Assembly: GCF_052065355.1 (NCBI RefSeq)
Contig: NZ_JBQHUF010000008.1
Coordinates: 1 to 64,000 of the forward strand
Direction: 5' to 3'
Source of the DNA: Flavonifractor sp052065355
Lineage (GTDB): Bacteria; Bacillota; Clostridia; Oscillospirales; Oscillospiraceae
Length of the DNA: 64,000 nt
Part shown: one piece after another, positions 10,030-20,400 of the stretch
How the letters are laid out: the number at the start of each line of letters is the position of its first letter
Position numbering within the stretch: position 1 is the stretch's first letter
Notes under the pieces: generated by a model
Told to the model about the DNA's origin: nothing
What the model saw: only the letters and a program-made list of their open reading frames with translations
Databases searched by the model: none
Position numbers and translations under genes: made by a program

Positions 10030-10165
10030 TATCGCAAGCATTGAATCCCCCTCGGAGAGCGGAGGGGGTATCGCGCCGTTTACGGCGCGTATCTAGGGGG
10101 AACTGGTTCCCCCTGGAAGGCGCTGCTTGGAGCGAAGCGACGCATTTCCCGCAGAAAATGCCAGC
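10030..10165. repeat. Cluster of palindromes between hflX and the GNAT gene
   Basis: The 156-base gap holds at least three hairpins: CGCGCCGTTTACGGCGCG, AGGGGGAACTGGTTCCCCCT and an outer GGCGCTG/CAGCGCC pair, plus a CCCCCTC.../GAGGGGG pairing. No T-run is present, so these are not simple terminators. It resembles a REP- or MITE-like intergenic element. Confidence 0.5.
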
Positions 10166-10170
10166 GCCGC

Positions 10171-11463
10171 TCAGTCTTCCCAGAACTCCTTGGGGGGCGT
10201 CCAGCCGGAGACGATATACTCCTTCAGGCGGCCCAGCTGGACGGGGGTGCAGATGGCCTCCACCTCGATGCTCTCCCCGTAGTCCACCCGCTCCACCTTG
10301 GCCTCCCGGTGGAGCAGATCCACGATCCCGCCCTTATCGTAGGGGATGTGGAGCACTACCTTCTGGGCGCCGGTGTCCAGCCGGTCTCCGATCTTTTGGA
10401 GCAGCTCGTCCAGGCCCTGGCCGGTCCTGGCGGACACGGACACGATATCCTCTCCGTGGGGCAGGATCTCGCCGGGGCAGCGGTCGATCTTGTTGAACAC
10501 GTCGATGCGGGGAGTCTGCTCGGCCCCCAGCTCCACGATCAGCTTTTCCACCACGTCGGCCTGCTCCCGCCACTCCGGGTTGGAGGTGTCGATGACGTGG
10601 AGGAGCAGGTCGGCATAGCTCAGCTCCTCCAGGGTTGCCTTGAAGGCCTCCACCAGGTGGTGGGGCAGCTTGCGGATGAAGCCCACGGTGTCGCTGAGGA
10701 GCACCGTGCAGGTGTCGCTGATCTCCAGGGTGCGGGTGGTGGTGTCCAGGGTGTCGAACAGCCGGTTGTTGGCCGGGATGTCCGAGCCGGTGAGCTTGTT
10801 GAGCAGGGTGGATTTGCCCGCGTTGGTGTAGCCCACGATGGCCACCACCGGCACCTCGTTCTTCTCCCGGCGGGTCCGCTGGGTGGCCCGCACCCGGCGC
10901 ACCTGCTCCAGCTCCTCCCGCAGCTTCTGGATCTTTCTGCGGATGTGCCGCCGGTCGGTCTCCAGCTGGGTCTCACCGGGGCCGCGGGTGCCGATGGCGC
11001 CCTCCTGCCGCTCCAGGTGGGTCCACATGCCCAGCAGACGGGGCAGCAGGTACTGGTACTGAGCCAGCTCCACCTGGAGGCGGCCCTCCTTGGTGCGGGC
11101 CCGCTGGGCGAAGATGTCCAGGATCAGGGCCGCCCGGTCCAGCACCTGCACCTTCAGATCCTCCGACAGGGCACGCTGCTGGGAGGGCGACAGGGGATTG
11201 TCCACGATCACCATGTCCGCCCCCATGGCCTCCACCAGCTCCTTCACCTCGGCCACCTTTCCCTCGCCGATAAAGGTGCGGGGGTCGGGGGCGTCCTTGT
11301 TCTGGAACACGGTGCCCACGCACTCCCCGCCGGCAGTCTCCAGCAGGTCGGCCAGCTCCTCCATGGAGGAGTCGTCGGCGTTTTCCTCCCGGGACAGGCA
11401 GTGGGCGTTGAGGCCCACCAGCACTGCCCGGTTGATGGCTTTTTTCTCTTGGTTTTCTGTCAT
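10171..11463 (-). CDS. hflX: GTPase HflX
   Basis: A ribosome-associated GTPase that splits or rescues stalled 70S ribosomes and binds the 50S subunit. The N-terminal HflX domain contains DNPLSPSQQRALSE and the characteristic GPGETQLETDRR loop. The G domain shows G1 GYTNAGKSTLLNKL, G3 SDTVGFIRKLP and G4 NKID. At 430 residues it is of usual length. It lies 34 bases downstream of the flavin reductase gene in the same direction. Confidence 0.97.
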   Translation of the reverse strand: MTENQEKKAINRAVLVGLNAHCLSREENADDSSMEELADLLETAGGECVGTVFQNKDAPDPRTFIGEGKVAEVKELVEAMGADMVIVDNPLSPSQQRALSEDLKVQVLDRAALILDIFAQRARTKEGRLQVELAQYQYLLPRLLGMWTHLERQEGAIGTRGPGETQLETDRRHIRRKIQKLREELEQVRRVRATQRTRREKNEVPVVAIVGYTNAGKSTLLNKLTGSDIPANNRLFDTLDTTTRTLEISDTCTVLLSDTVGFIRKLPHHLVEAFKATLEELSYADLLLHVIDTSNPEWREQADVVEKLIVELGAEQTPRIDVFNKIDRCPGEILPHGEDIVSVSARTGQGLDELLQKIGDRLDTGAQKVVLHIPYDKGGIVDLLHREAKVERVDYGESIEVEAICTPVQLGRLKEYIVSGWTPPKEFWED

Positions 11464-11497
11464 TGGTTCCTCCGCGCCGGGCTCGTGGGCCCCGGCG

Positions 11498-12001
11498 TCA
11501 TTTCTTTTTCAGCACCGTCTCGATCTCACCGATGAAGATGCGGTGATAGTCCTTCTGGGGATACCACTTGCCGTCGATCTCCCCGTCCAGGAAGTGGGTG
11601 GGGTCCATGTCCTGCCAGTAGGCCTTCTTGCACACCAGCACCAGGTCGGCCTCGGCAAAATAGGGCGCGCCGTCCTCCGTCTCCACCGTAAAGTTACATT
11701 CCTTTACCTTGTCGATGTCCCGGCCGCTCTTGGAGCCGCACAGGTTCAGGGCCTTCCGGTACTCCTCCCCGAAGAAGCAGAGGGTGAACTTATCTTCCCG
11801 CTCCACAAATTCCAGGGTATACCGCTGGGGGCGGATATATACCGTGGCTACCGGTTTACCCCACAGCACGCCCAGGCCGCCCCAGCTGGCGGTCATGGTG
11901 TTGCACTGCTCGCGGGTTCCGGCGGTGATCAGCATCCACTGATCTCCAATCATGGAAAATACATTCTGGTCCAGGCTCTTGGGGTCGAGCTTCTCAAACA
12001 T
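11498..12001 (-). CDS. Flavin reductase family protein (FMN-binding split barrel)
   Basis: 167 residues with the short flavoredoxin-like split-barrel fold: an N-terminal strand with MLITAGTREQCNTMTASWGG, then PVATVYIRPQRYT and FTLCFFGEEYR. These proteins bind FMN and reduce flavins or act as electron carriers; the partner is unknown. GGAGG lies upstream of the ATG at 12001. It is close behind the rpmE terminator and ahead of hflX. Confidence 0.85.
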   Translation of the reverse strand: MFEKLDPKSLDQNVFSMIGDQWMLITAGTREQCNTMTASWGGLGVLWGKPVATVYIRPQRYTLEFVEREDKFTLCFFGEEYRKALNLCGSKSGRDIDKVKECNFTVETEDGAPYFAEADLVLVCKKAYWQDMDPTHFLDGEIDGKWYPQKDYHRIFIGEIETVLKKK

Positions 12002-12044
12002 GGCGTTTCCCTCCTGTCAGGCTATTGTATGCGTGCCGGATGAA

Positions 12045-12078
12045 AAAGAGCCCGTACCGGCTCCGGTACGGGCTCTTT
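12045..12078 (-). terminator. Terminator of rpmE
   Basis: A perfect stem AAAGAGCCCGTACCGG / CCGGTACGGGCTCTTT lies directly after the rpmE stop, followed by T residues on the minus strand. Confidence 0.9.
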
Positions 12079-12085
12079 GACCAGC

Positions 12086-12292
12086 TTACTTCTTGTCCAG
12101 GCCGAACTTCTTGTTGAAGCGGCTGACACGTCCGCCAGTATCCACCATCTTCTGCTTGCCAGTAAAGAAGGGGTGACACTTGGAACAGACTTCAACGCGG
12201 ATGTCCTTCTTGGTAGAACCGGTCTCGATCACGTTGCCGCAGGCGCACTTGATCGTAGTCTGCTCATAGTTGGGATGAATGCCTTCCTTCAT
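12086..12292 (-). CDS. rpmE: 50S ribosomal protein L31 (zinc-binding type)
   Basis: 68 residues. Four cysteines in the L31 pattern (Cys16, Cys18, Cys36, Cys39) mark the zinc-containing C+ form rather than the zinc-independent paralog made under zinc starvation. The start at 12292 (MKEGIHPNY) has a GAGG-type site; the longer frame to 12373 reads through the promoter and leader. It is a single-gene unit with its own promoter (12364-12392) and terminator. Confidence 0.97.
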   Translation of the reverse strand: MKEGIHPNYEQTTIKCACGNVIETGSTKKDIRVEVCSKCHPFFTGKQKMVDTGGRVSRFNKKFGLDKK

Positions 12293-12363
12293 GTTGTGTT
12301 CACCTCTTTCTCGTTCCGGATGAAGCGGCGCAGCAAACCTCCACGCCTTATAAACGCTAGAAT

Positions 12364-12392
12364 ATGATAGCACAAAGAAACTCCGATTGCAA
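12364..12392 (-). promoter_or_regulatory. rpmE promoter
   Basis: On the minus strand, TTGCAA (12387-12392), 17 bases, TATCAT (12364-12369), with TGTGC directly before the -10. It closely resembles the tRNA-Arg promoter in this window. Confidence 0.8.
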
Positions 12393-12410
12393 GCACTTTT
12401 TTAAAAAATT

Positions 12411-15400
12411 TTACAGCTCCACCGCCCGGCTCAAATGGAAGAACCACAGCACCCGGCGAACCACCGGTTTTCCGGTGATCTCAGACAGGGCGTTGCTGTA
12501 CGCCTCCAGCTGAGGCCGGTAGTTTTCAGCCCGCTCCCTGACGGTCTTGTCCGTCACCCGGTCGGTCTTGAAGTCCACCACCGTGATACCTTCCAGGGTT
12601 TCGAAATAGCAGTCCACCACGCCCTGGAGGAGCACCTCCTCCCCTTCTGGGGCTGTGGGGATATACTGCCGGGCGGGCACCAGGATGGAGAATTTGAACT
12701 CCCGGCGGAGGGACACCGAGGCCATCAGCTCCCGCCCCAGCTCCGACTGGAAGAAGGCGGCGATGGGCGCCGGGTCGGCGGCCTCACCCTGCTGGGGGGT
12801 GAGGAACTGCTGCTCCACCAGCCGGGAGATTTCCGCCGCCACCCCCTCCACAGTGCCCGCCTTCTCAAAGTCGATGTACTGCATCACCAGATGGAGGGCG
12901 GTGCCCTTCTGGGCGGGAGTGAGGCCCCACTCCTCGGCGGCGAACCGGGGCCGGCCGAAGGTGAAGGTCCGGGGAGGCCGGGGCGCCTGCTCCGCCGCCT
13001 CCTCGTCCAGCCCCCGCCCCTTCAGCTGGGTGGCGGTGAGCTTGGAGGGCAGCGCCTCGCTGGTCTCATAGGGATAGCGCCAGGCCAGTTTTTCCGTCAG
13101 TTCCGCCGGGTCGTGCTCCGGCTCTCCCTCCTCCGGGGTAGGGGCGGCGGCGGGATACACCCGCTCCGGCCCCTCCAGGAAGGGAGTACCGTCCACAAAA
13201 TGTACGTCCCAGCCCGGGCCAAAGTCCGTGTCGGGCACCGGCACGTCGGTCTCCGCCGCCCGCCGGAGGGCTCCGGCGTCCGGGCGGCACAGGGCAGAGA
13301 GCAGCACCCACTGGCCCACGCTCTGGCAGGCCAGCAGCACCTGGGGATCCACCGGGCAGCCCGCGTCCCCCGCCAGCTTGGCCAGGTCCTTCCCCCCGCC
13401 GGTGAGGGCCACCGACAAAATCAGCTTCTCCTTGGCCCGGGTCATGGCCACATACAAAAGCCGCAGCTCCTCGGCCATCATCTCCCGCTCCAGCTGCCGG
13501 GCCACGGCGGTGCGGGCCAGGGTGGGGTACTCCACCCCCCGCTCCACATCCAGGCCCTTGGGGCCCACACCCAGCTTGGGGTGGAACAGGATGGGCCGGC
13601 TCATGTCCTCCCGGTTGAGCCGCCGGGCCAGGCCGCACAGCAGCACCACCGGGAACTCCAGACCCTTGGACTTGTGGATGCTCATGATGCGCACCCCGCC
13701 GCCGGTGCGCCCCGCACCGGGCAGGGCCAGCTTGGAGCCGTTCTCCCGCAGACGGGTCAGGTAGGTGAGGAAGCGGAACAGGCCCTTGTGGCCCGCCCCC
13801 TCGTACTGCCGGGCCAGCTCCGCCAGGGTGAGCAGGTTGCCCTGCCGGGTCTCCCCCTCCCCCATGGCGCCGAAAATGCCCAGCAGGTTGGTGCGGTCGT
13901 AGAGGTGCCAGATCAGCTCATGACTGCTCATGTCCCCCGCGCCCAGCCGCAGCCTGGCCAGCTCGTCCAGGAAGGCCCGGCAGTCCTCGCCGCCGTCGGC
14001 CTCCAGGGCGGCGTACAGGTCGGTGTCCGGGGAGGCGGCCCGGAGCTGGGCCAGCCGGTCGGCGGAAAAGCCGTACACCGGGGAGCGGAGGGCCGACACC
14101 AGGGGCACGTCCTGCCGGGGGTTGTCGATGATCTGCAACAGGGACAGGGCCACATTCACCTCGGTGGCGGCGAAGAAGTCCCCGCCTCCCTCCGCCTCCC
14201 AGGGGATGTCCTGCTCTCCCAGGGCCAGGGCGTAGTGCCGCAGCACCGTGTTGGGGGAGCGGAGGAGGATGACGATGTCGGAGGTGCGCACCGGCCGGGT
14301 GCCCCCCTCCCCGTCGGACACGGGAAAACGGGCGTCCAGCAGCTCGCGGATGCGCCGGGCGGCGAAGCGGGCCTCCAGCAGATCCCGGGCCACCTTCTCC
14401 CCCTCGTCCTCCCCGGTGACCGAGGCGTCCAGCACGTCCAGCTCCACCTGATAGGTCTGGTCGGGCGCATAGGGGGCGCCGGGATAGAGGGCCTGGTCGT
14501 CGGTATAGTCCATCTCGCCAAAGGGCACGGACATGAGGCTGCGGAACAGAAAGTTGCACCCCTCCAGCACCTCGGGCCGGGAGCGGAAGTTCTTTGACAA
14601 AATCACCCGCCGCTCTTCCCCCTCCTGGGCCTGTTCATAGGGGGTAAAGCGCCGGTATTTTTCCAGAAAGATAGTGGGGTCGGCCAGCCGGAAGCGGTAG
14701 ATGGACTGCTTCACGTCACCCACCAGAAAGAGATTGGTTCCGTCCTTGGACAGGGCGGAGAAAATGGCGTTCTGCACCTGGTTGGTGTCCTGGTACTCGT
14801 CCACCATGATCTCGTCGTACCGATTGCTCCACTGCCGGGCCAGAGGGGTAGGGCGTCCGTCCGCCCCCACCAGCAGAGCCACCGCCAGGTGCTCCAGGTC
14901 GGAGAAGTCCAGCAGGCTCCGCCGCTTCTTCTCGGCGGTGTAGGCCTCCTCAAAGTCCTTAACCAGAGCGAACAGCCCACGCACCGCCGGGTGCACCGCC
15001 CGCAGGCCGTCCAGCAGCTCCGAGCCGTTCTCACAGAACCAGTCCTCCAGCTTCTCCATCCGCTTCTTGCAGGCAGTTCGGATGGCCTTCACCCGCTCGG
15101 CGGCGGCAGGGTCGTCCACCATCTTCTTCCGTCCCACCGTGGGGAACGGGATGGGCAGGGCGGCGGCAGCGGCGTCCCAGCCTGTCTTGGTACCCGCCAA
15201 AAAGGCGTCCAGGGCGGCGATGGTCTCCCCGATGCTGGGGGCGTAGTTGGCCTCCAGATTGGCGTCCCGCTCACACAGCTCCAGGGCCTGACCCATCCGC
15301 CGCCGCCAGTAGGCCGCCTGCCCGGCGGCGTCGGTCAGCAGCAGCTCTCCCCAAGGGGTACCGGCGGGGTCGGTCACCCCCTCCAGGGCGAAGGCACGCT

Positions 15401-15983
15401 CCTGTTCATCCAGCCAGGCCGCCGGATCCGGGTGGGCCTGAACCCGGCCCCGGATATCCAGCACGATCTGCACCAGCCGGGAGTCATCCCGCCCGGCGGA
15501 CATGGTGTCCACCAGGTTTGCAAAGTCGCTGCCCTCGCTGATGTCCTCATAGCGGGCGTCCAGCACGTCATTGAGGGCGCGGAGCATCAGGATGCCCGTC
15601 TCCCCCTCGTCGCACAGCCGGAAGTCCGGGTCCACGTCGGCCTCCTGCCCCCGCTCCCGCAGCAGCTGGGCGCAGAAGGCGTGGATGGTGGAGATCTGGG
15701 TCTTGTACACCAGGGCGGCCTGACGGCGCAGGTGGCCGTCGGTGGGCCGTCTGGACAGGCGGTCGGACAGCTCCTCCACGATCCTCCCCCGCAGCTCGGC
15801 GGCGGCGGCCTTGGTGTAGGTGATGACCAGGAAGCGGTCGACGTCCGCCCCCTCCTCCACCCGGGCCAGCAGCCGCTCCACCAGCACCCGGGTCTTGCCC
15901 GACCCGGCGGCGGCGGATACCAGCAGGCCGCCGCCCCGGTTGTCTACCGCGGCCTGCTGTTCACTTGTGAGGGAAAAGGCCAT
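12411..15983 (-). CDS. addA: ATP-dependent helicase/nuclease subunit A (AddA)
   Basis: The 3'-5' helicase and nuclease subunit of AddAB, which processes double-strand breaks for RecA loading, recognises Chi and degrades foreign linear DNA. An N-terminal UvrD-like helicase carries Walker A AAAGSGKTRVLVERLL (about residues 24-39) and a DEYQDTN motif. Later helicase motifs include SIHKSKGLEFPVVLL and VAMTRAKEKL. The C-terminal RecB-type nuclease shows QGVVDCYFE and VVDFKTDR. Length of 1190 is normal. The gene follows the symporter by 12 bases and addB lies upstream of that, so one transcript is likely. Confidence 0.97.
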   Translation of the reverse strand: MAFSLTSEQQAAVDNRGGGLLVSAAAGSGKTRVLVERLLARVEEGADVDRFLVITYTKAAAAELRGRIVEELSDRLSRRPTDGHLRRQAALVYKTQISTIHAFCAQLLRERGQEADVDPDFRLCDEGETGILMLRALNDVLDARYEDISEGSDFANLVDTMSAGRDDSRLVQIVLDIRGRVQAHPDPAAWLDEQERAFALEGVTDPAGTPWGELLLTDAAGQAAYWRRRMGQALELCERDANLEANYAPSIGETIAALDAFLAGTKTGWDAAAAALPIPFPTVGRKKMVDDPAAAERVKAIRTACKKRMEKLEDWFCENGSELLDGLRAVHPAVRGLFALVKDFEEAYTAEKKRRSLLDFSDLEHLAVALLVGADGRPTPLARQWSNRYDEIMVDEYQDTNQVQNAIFSALSKDGTNLFLVGDVKQSIYRFRLADPTIFLEKYRRFTPYEQAQEGEERRVILSKNFRSRPEVLEGCNFLFRSLMSVPFGEMDYTDDQALYPGAPYAPDQTYQVELDVLDASVTGEDEGEKVARDLLEARFAARRIRELLDARFPVSDGEGGTRPVRTSDIVILLRSPNTVLRHYALALGEQDIPWEAEGGGDFFAATEVNVALSLLQIIDNPRQDVPLVSALRSPVYGFSADRLAQLRAASPDTDLYAALEADGGEDCRAFLDELARLRLGAGDMSSHELIWHLYDRTNLLGIFGAMGEGETRQGNLLTLAELARQYEGAGHKGLFRFLTYLTRLRENGSKLALPGAGRTGGGVRIMSIHKSKGLEFPVVLLCGLARRLNREDMSRPILFHPKLGVGPKGLDVERGVEYPTLARTAVARQLEREMMAEELRLLYVAMTRAKEKLILSVALTGGGKDLAKLAGDAGCPVDPQVLLACQSVGQWVLLSALCRPDAGALRRAAETDVPVPDTDFGPGWDVHFVDGTPFLEGPERVYPAAAPTPEEGEPEHDPAELTEKLAWRYPYETSEALPSKLTATQLKGRGLDEEAAEQAPRPPRTFTFGRPRFAAEEWGLTPAQKGTALHLVMQYIDFEKAGTVEGVAAEISRLVEQQFLTPQQGEAADPAPIAAFFQSELGRELMASVSLRREFKFSILVPARQYIPTAPEGEEVLLQGVVDCYFETLEGITVVDFKTDRVTDKTVRERAENYRPQLEAYSNALSEITGKPVVRRVLWFFHLSRAVEL

Positions 15984-15995
15984 GGCATTTCCTCC

Positions 15996-17435
15996 TTATT
16001 GTTGCTCCCACTTGCGGGCGTGAGCCTCGTCCCAGATGGAGGGGTCGCCCACCTGGACCTCCTCCCAGCGGTAGACGGGGTTCTTCCCCGCCTTCTTCTG
16101 GGCCACGTAGTCGCCCAGCACCTTGACGGCCTTGCCGCCCAGCAGCAGGATGGCCACCAGGTTCACCAGGGCCATAAGGCCCATCAGCACGTCGGCCAGA
16201 TCCCACACCATGGAGAAATTCATCTGGGCGCCGATGAAGATGGCGGCCACACAGGTGAGGCGGAACACCAGCAGCAGGGGCTTGGAATCCTTGATGAACT
16301 TCAGGTTGGATTCAGTATAGTAGTAGTTGCCCACCAGAGAGCTGAAGGCGAACAGGAAGATGGACACGGTGATGAACACCGGGCCCGCCGGGCCAACCTG
16401 GGCGTGGACTGCCGCCTGGACGAAGTTCATGCCTTCCTTATAAGCGTCGATGGGCACCCCGGACAGCAGCAGCATGAAGGCGGTGGTGGAGCAGATCAGG
16501 ATGGTGTCGATAAACACGGAAAGCATCTGCACCAGTCCCTGCTTCACTGGGTGGGACACGTCGGCGGCAGCGGCGGCGTTGGGGGCGGAGCCCATGCCCG
16601 CCTCGTTGGAGTAGAGGCCCCGCTTGATGCCCTGCATGACGCAGGAGGCGCCCACCCCGGCGAACATGGCCTTGGGGTCGAAGGCCTGGGAGACGATCAG
16701 GGAGATCATCTGGGGCACCTGGCCGATGTTCTTGATGGTGATGAACAGGCCCAGGGCGATATACACGGCGGCCATCACCGGCACGATGCCGGAGGTGATG
16801 GCGCTGATGCGCTGCACCCCGCCGAAAATGCACACGCCGGTGAGGATGGCCAGCACCGCGCCCACCACGGCGGGCAGGATGCTCTCGGAATAGCCGGGCA
16901 GGTAATACTGCAGGGCGGAACCGGCGTTATAGGCCTGGAGGGCGTTGAAGCCGTAGGCGAAGCAGGCGATGAGCAGCACGGCGAACACCACGCCGAACAC
17001 CCGGCTGCCCAGGGCCTTTTGGATATAGTAGGCCGGGCCGCCCACCCAGTTCTCCCCGTGCTTTTCCTTATAACACTGGGCCAGGGTGCTCTCCACGAAG
17101 GCAGAGGCGGCGCCGATGAGGGCCAGCAGCCACATCCAGAACACCGCGCCGTAGCCGCCGATGAGGGTGGCGGCGATGATGGCGTTGGCCACGCCGGCGA
17201 TGTTGCCGGTACCCACCCGGGAGGCGGTGGAGATCATCAGGGCCTGGAAGGAGGAGATGTCTTTGCCGTCTTTCTTCTTCTCACCCAGCACCCGGATGGC
17301 CTCGGGGAACAGCCGGAACTGCACCCCCTTGGTGCGGACGGTGAAGTATACCCCCGCCGCAATGAGCAGGGCAATGAGAATATAGGTGTACAGAAAGTTG
17401 CTGAGATGGCTGAGTATGGCTCCAAACTGGGTCAT
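15996..17435 (-). CDS. Alanine/glycine:cation (Na+) symporter, AgcS family
   Basis: 479 residues and about 11-12 membrane segments. The family signatures are clear: KGVQFRLFPEAIRVLG, FQALMISTASRVGTGNIAGVA, FVESTLAQCYKEKH and GGPAYYIQKALG. It imports small neutral amino acids with sodium. The start at 17435 has AAAGGA 11 bases upstream; a frame opening at 17618 overlaps addB and is not used. It lies between addB and addA with gaps of 4 and 12 bases, an unusual place for a transporter; no functional link to recombination is known. Confidence 0.95.
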   Translation of the reverse strand: MTQFGAILSHLSNFLYTYILIALLIAAGVYFTVRTKGVQFRLFPEAIRVLGEKKKDGKDISSFQALMISTASRVGTGNIAGVANAIIAATLIGGYGAVFWMWLLALIGAASAFVESTLAQCYKEKHGENWVGGPAYYIQKALGSRVFGVVFAVLLIACFAYGFNALQAYNAGSALQYYLPGYSESILPAVVGAVLAILTGVCIFGGVQRISAITSGIVPVMAAVYIALGLFITIKNIGQVPQMISLIVSQAFDPKAMFAGVGASCVMQGIKRGLYSNEAGMGSAPNAAAAADVSHPVKQGLVQMLSVFIDTILICSTTAFMLLLSGVPIDAYKEGMNFVQAAVHAQVGPAGPVFITVSIFLFAFSSLVGNYYYTESNLKFIKDSKPLLLVFRLTCVAAIFIGAQMNFSMVWDLADVLMGLMALVNLVAILLLGGKAVKVLGDYVAQKKAGKNPVYRWEEVQVGDPSIWDEAHARKWEQQ

Positions 17436-17439
17436 ATCG

Positions 17440-20400
17440 TCAAGTTTCCTTTCTATCCTCGGTTTCGTTTGCCACCGCCGTCCAGAAGTCCTCTCCCTTG
17501 ACGGTGGGCAGCCAGCGCCGGCGGTCGTTCCCCCGGCCCTCCTCAAAGTGGCAGGCGGCGGCGTATTCGCACCACTGGCAGGCGTTGTGATCCGGCCCCC
17601 GCCAGAAGGGGTCGGCATTGATGTTTCCGGCGGCCAGCTCCTTGCCGATGTCCTCCAACACCTTTTGGGTGTGCCGGGCCAGCTTGCCCAGCCGCTGGGC
17701 GGACACCAGGGCCTCCCCGCTGATCGTCCCGGTCTTGGTCACCCGGACGGGCAGGAAACGGATGCCTCCCTCCGCCGGGTCCTCCATGGCGGTGAGCACG
17801 TCGGGGTCATCCAACAGGATGCCCTTCCGCCGCAGCTGGGTATCCACCAGCTTCTGGCGCTGGGCGTCGCTCATGGCCCGGCTCCCCGCCGCCACCGCGT
17901 CCCGGGCGGGCAGGTATAGCACCCCGGCCCCTGTCACATCCATGTTGTAAAGTTGTTTTCCTTGCTCCTCTAAGGTGAACAGGTAGAGCAGCATCTGCAG
18001 GCCCATGCCGTTCCAGATCTCGGTGAGGTCGAAGGATTTCCGGCCGGTCTTGTAATCCACCACCCGCAGGTAGAGCCGTCCGTCGTGGACCCAGCCGTCC
18101 ACCCGGTCCACAAAGCCGGAAATACTCACCGTCACCCCGTCCACGCTCAGCTCCACCGGGGGCAGGTCCTGATTCCTGCCGAACCCCAGCTCGAAGGAGA
18201 TGGGCTGGAACTGGGAGGAACGCAGCTCCTCCGCCACGTTGTCCACCACGGCGTACACCGACTTTTTCAGCCGCCGGAACAGGTAGCGGAACCGGGCATT
18301 TTCCCCCTCCAGGCCGCCCAACTCCTCCGCCGTGTAGGTTTCCACCGCCTGGTCGCACAGGGCGTGGAGCTCCTCCTGAGAGACCTCCTTCACGCCGCCC
18401 TTCTCCTTGCACCACAGCAGCACATGTTCCAGCACATAGTGGACGAAGGTGCCGTACTCCGGTGCCTGGAACCCGGCGGCCCGGCGGGGCTCCGCCTTCA
18501 GGCCGTACTGCATGAAGTAGGAGAAATGGCAGGCCTTGTACTTGTCCATCCGGGAGGCGGACATGGGCACCCGGCTGCCGTAGAGGGCGTCCACCGCCTG
18601 CCGGTGGAGCCGGCCCCGATCCAGGGAGGCGGCCCTGCGCATCCGCTCCACCAGGGGGGCGTAGTCGGGCAGACGTTCCAACGCCGCCCCCGCCCAGCTC
18701 CAGCGGCCCGCCAGCTCCAGGGCGGGCCGGGGCGCGGCCAGCCGGAAGGTGCCGTCCAGCCGGCCCTCCTCCACCCGCTCCAGCTTGGGGAAGAGCAGCT
18801 TTAACTTCTCCGCCAGGAAGGAGGGGCGGCGTTCCGCCCCGTCCGGCCCGGCGGCGGCCCAGCTGACGGAGAACCGCTCCCGGGCCATGGCACAGCACTC
18901 GTACACAATGGTCATTTCCCGGTACAGCTTGTCCCCCAGCTGGGGAGCCAGCTCCAGGCCGTAGGAAGCCAGCAGGCTCCGGTCGTCATCGTTGAGCAGG
19001 CCGGGCGAAGGGGCTGCCGCCGGGATGGCCCCGTCGTCCGCCCCCAGCAGGAATACCGCACGGTAGCGCTTGTGGGCCAGCCGGGGCATCTCGCCGCAGG
19101 TCACCTGATCCAGGGACACAGGGATGGAGCCCACGTCGTACTGGGAAAGCACCAGGGCGAACAGCCGGGCAAACTCCTCCAGCTCCATGGGGCTCTCCCC
19201 CAGGATCTGGGCGCACTGCTCCAGACCCCCGCACAGGATGTCCCACAGCTGGGCGTACTCCTCCGCCAGGGCCTGCTGGCCGTCCTCGCTCAGGGCCCTG
19301 GCCCGCTGGGCCAGCCGCTCGGGCACCCCGATGTCCTCCAGCAGCTTGTAAAGGGCTTTCGCCTGCCCCGCTCCTGTCTTGTCCGGGTTCTTCCGCAGGG
19401 TCTCCAGGGGACCTACCACCTGCCGCCGCAGGCCCTCCAGCCGCTCCACCAGGTCCTTGTCCTCCTGGGTGAAGGTACGGCCGTAGCCCTTGGGGTGGTT
19501 GGTCCAGGGCTTCTTGCCGGTCCAGGCGCTCCCCTCCAGGTTCCAGGTGAGGGCGTAGTTTTCCAGCAGGTCCACGTCCTCCTGGCTCAGGTCGGTGAGG
19601 CCGGTCTTGAGATAGCGGAAAATATCGTCGTACCGATAGCCCCCCGCCGCCGTGTCCAGGGCGGCGGTAATGAGGGCCAGGATGGGCTTTTCCAGAATGT
19701 CGCTCATGCGGCTGAGGAAGACGGGCACGCCGTACCGGGCGAATACCGTCTGGATCAGACTGCCGTACTCCTCCATGCCCCGGGCGCACACGGCGATGTC
19801 CCGGAACCGGTAGCCCTCTTCCCGCACCAGCCGCAGGATCTCCGCCGCCGTCCACTCCACCTCGGAGTAGGGGGACAGGGCGGTAAAGAGGCTCAGTCCC
19901 TCCGGCTGCTCCGGGAAGGGCATGGGCTGGGGGGCGAACAGCTGACTTTCCAAGTGGGCCAGGGCCGGACTGCGGCCTTCGTCGGGCAAAGTGCGCACCT
20001 CCACCTGGGCGGGCACTCCCTGCTCCTTGGCCAGCCGGAGCAGCTGGCGGGCGGTGCGGCGGGCGGGCGAGAAGATCCCTGCGCCCCCCTCGTCCTCCTC
20101 CAGCTTGTCACAGGTGAGAGCTACTGTAAGGCTATTGCACTTGTCAGCTATGACGGCTACCACCTGCCGCTCCTGGGGGGTCAGGTCGGTAAAACCGTCC
20201 AGGTAGAAGTCCTTTCCCTCGGCCCAGTCGGTCCCCCTGAGAGCCTCCGCCAGGCGGGTGAGCCTGTCCCGGGGGTCGGCGCCCTGGCGGGCGGTCAGAG
20301 CCTCATAGGCGCCGTATATGAGGGAGAGGTCTGTCAGCTTCTCCCCCTCCTCCCCGCCGCTCTCCGTTCCGGCGTTCCACAGCTGTTCCGGGGTGATCCG

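Noticed and set aside
12435..17501. Long plus-strand open frames (720 and 870 codons) over addA and the symporter
   Set aside because: Antisense shadows; the opposite strand has complete, motif-bearing genes.
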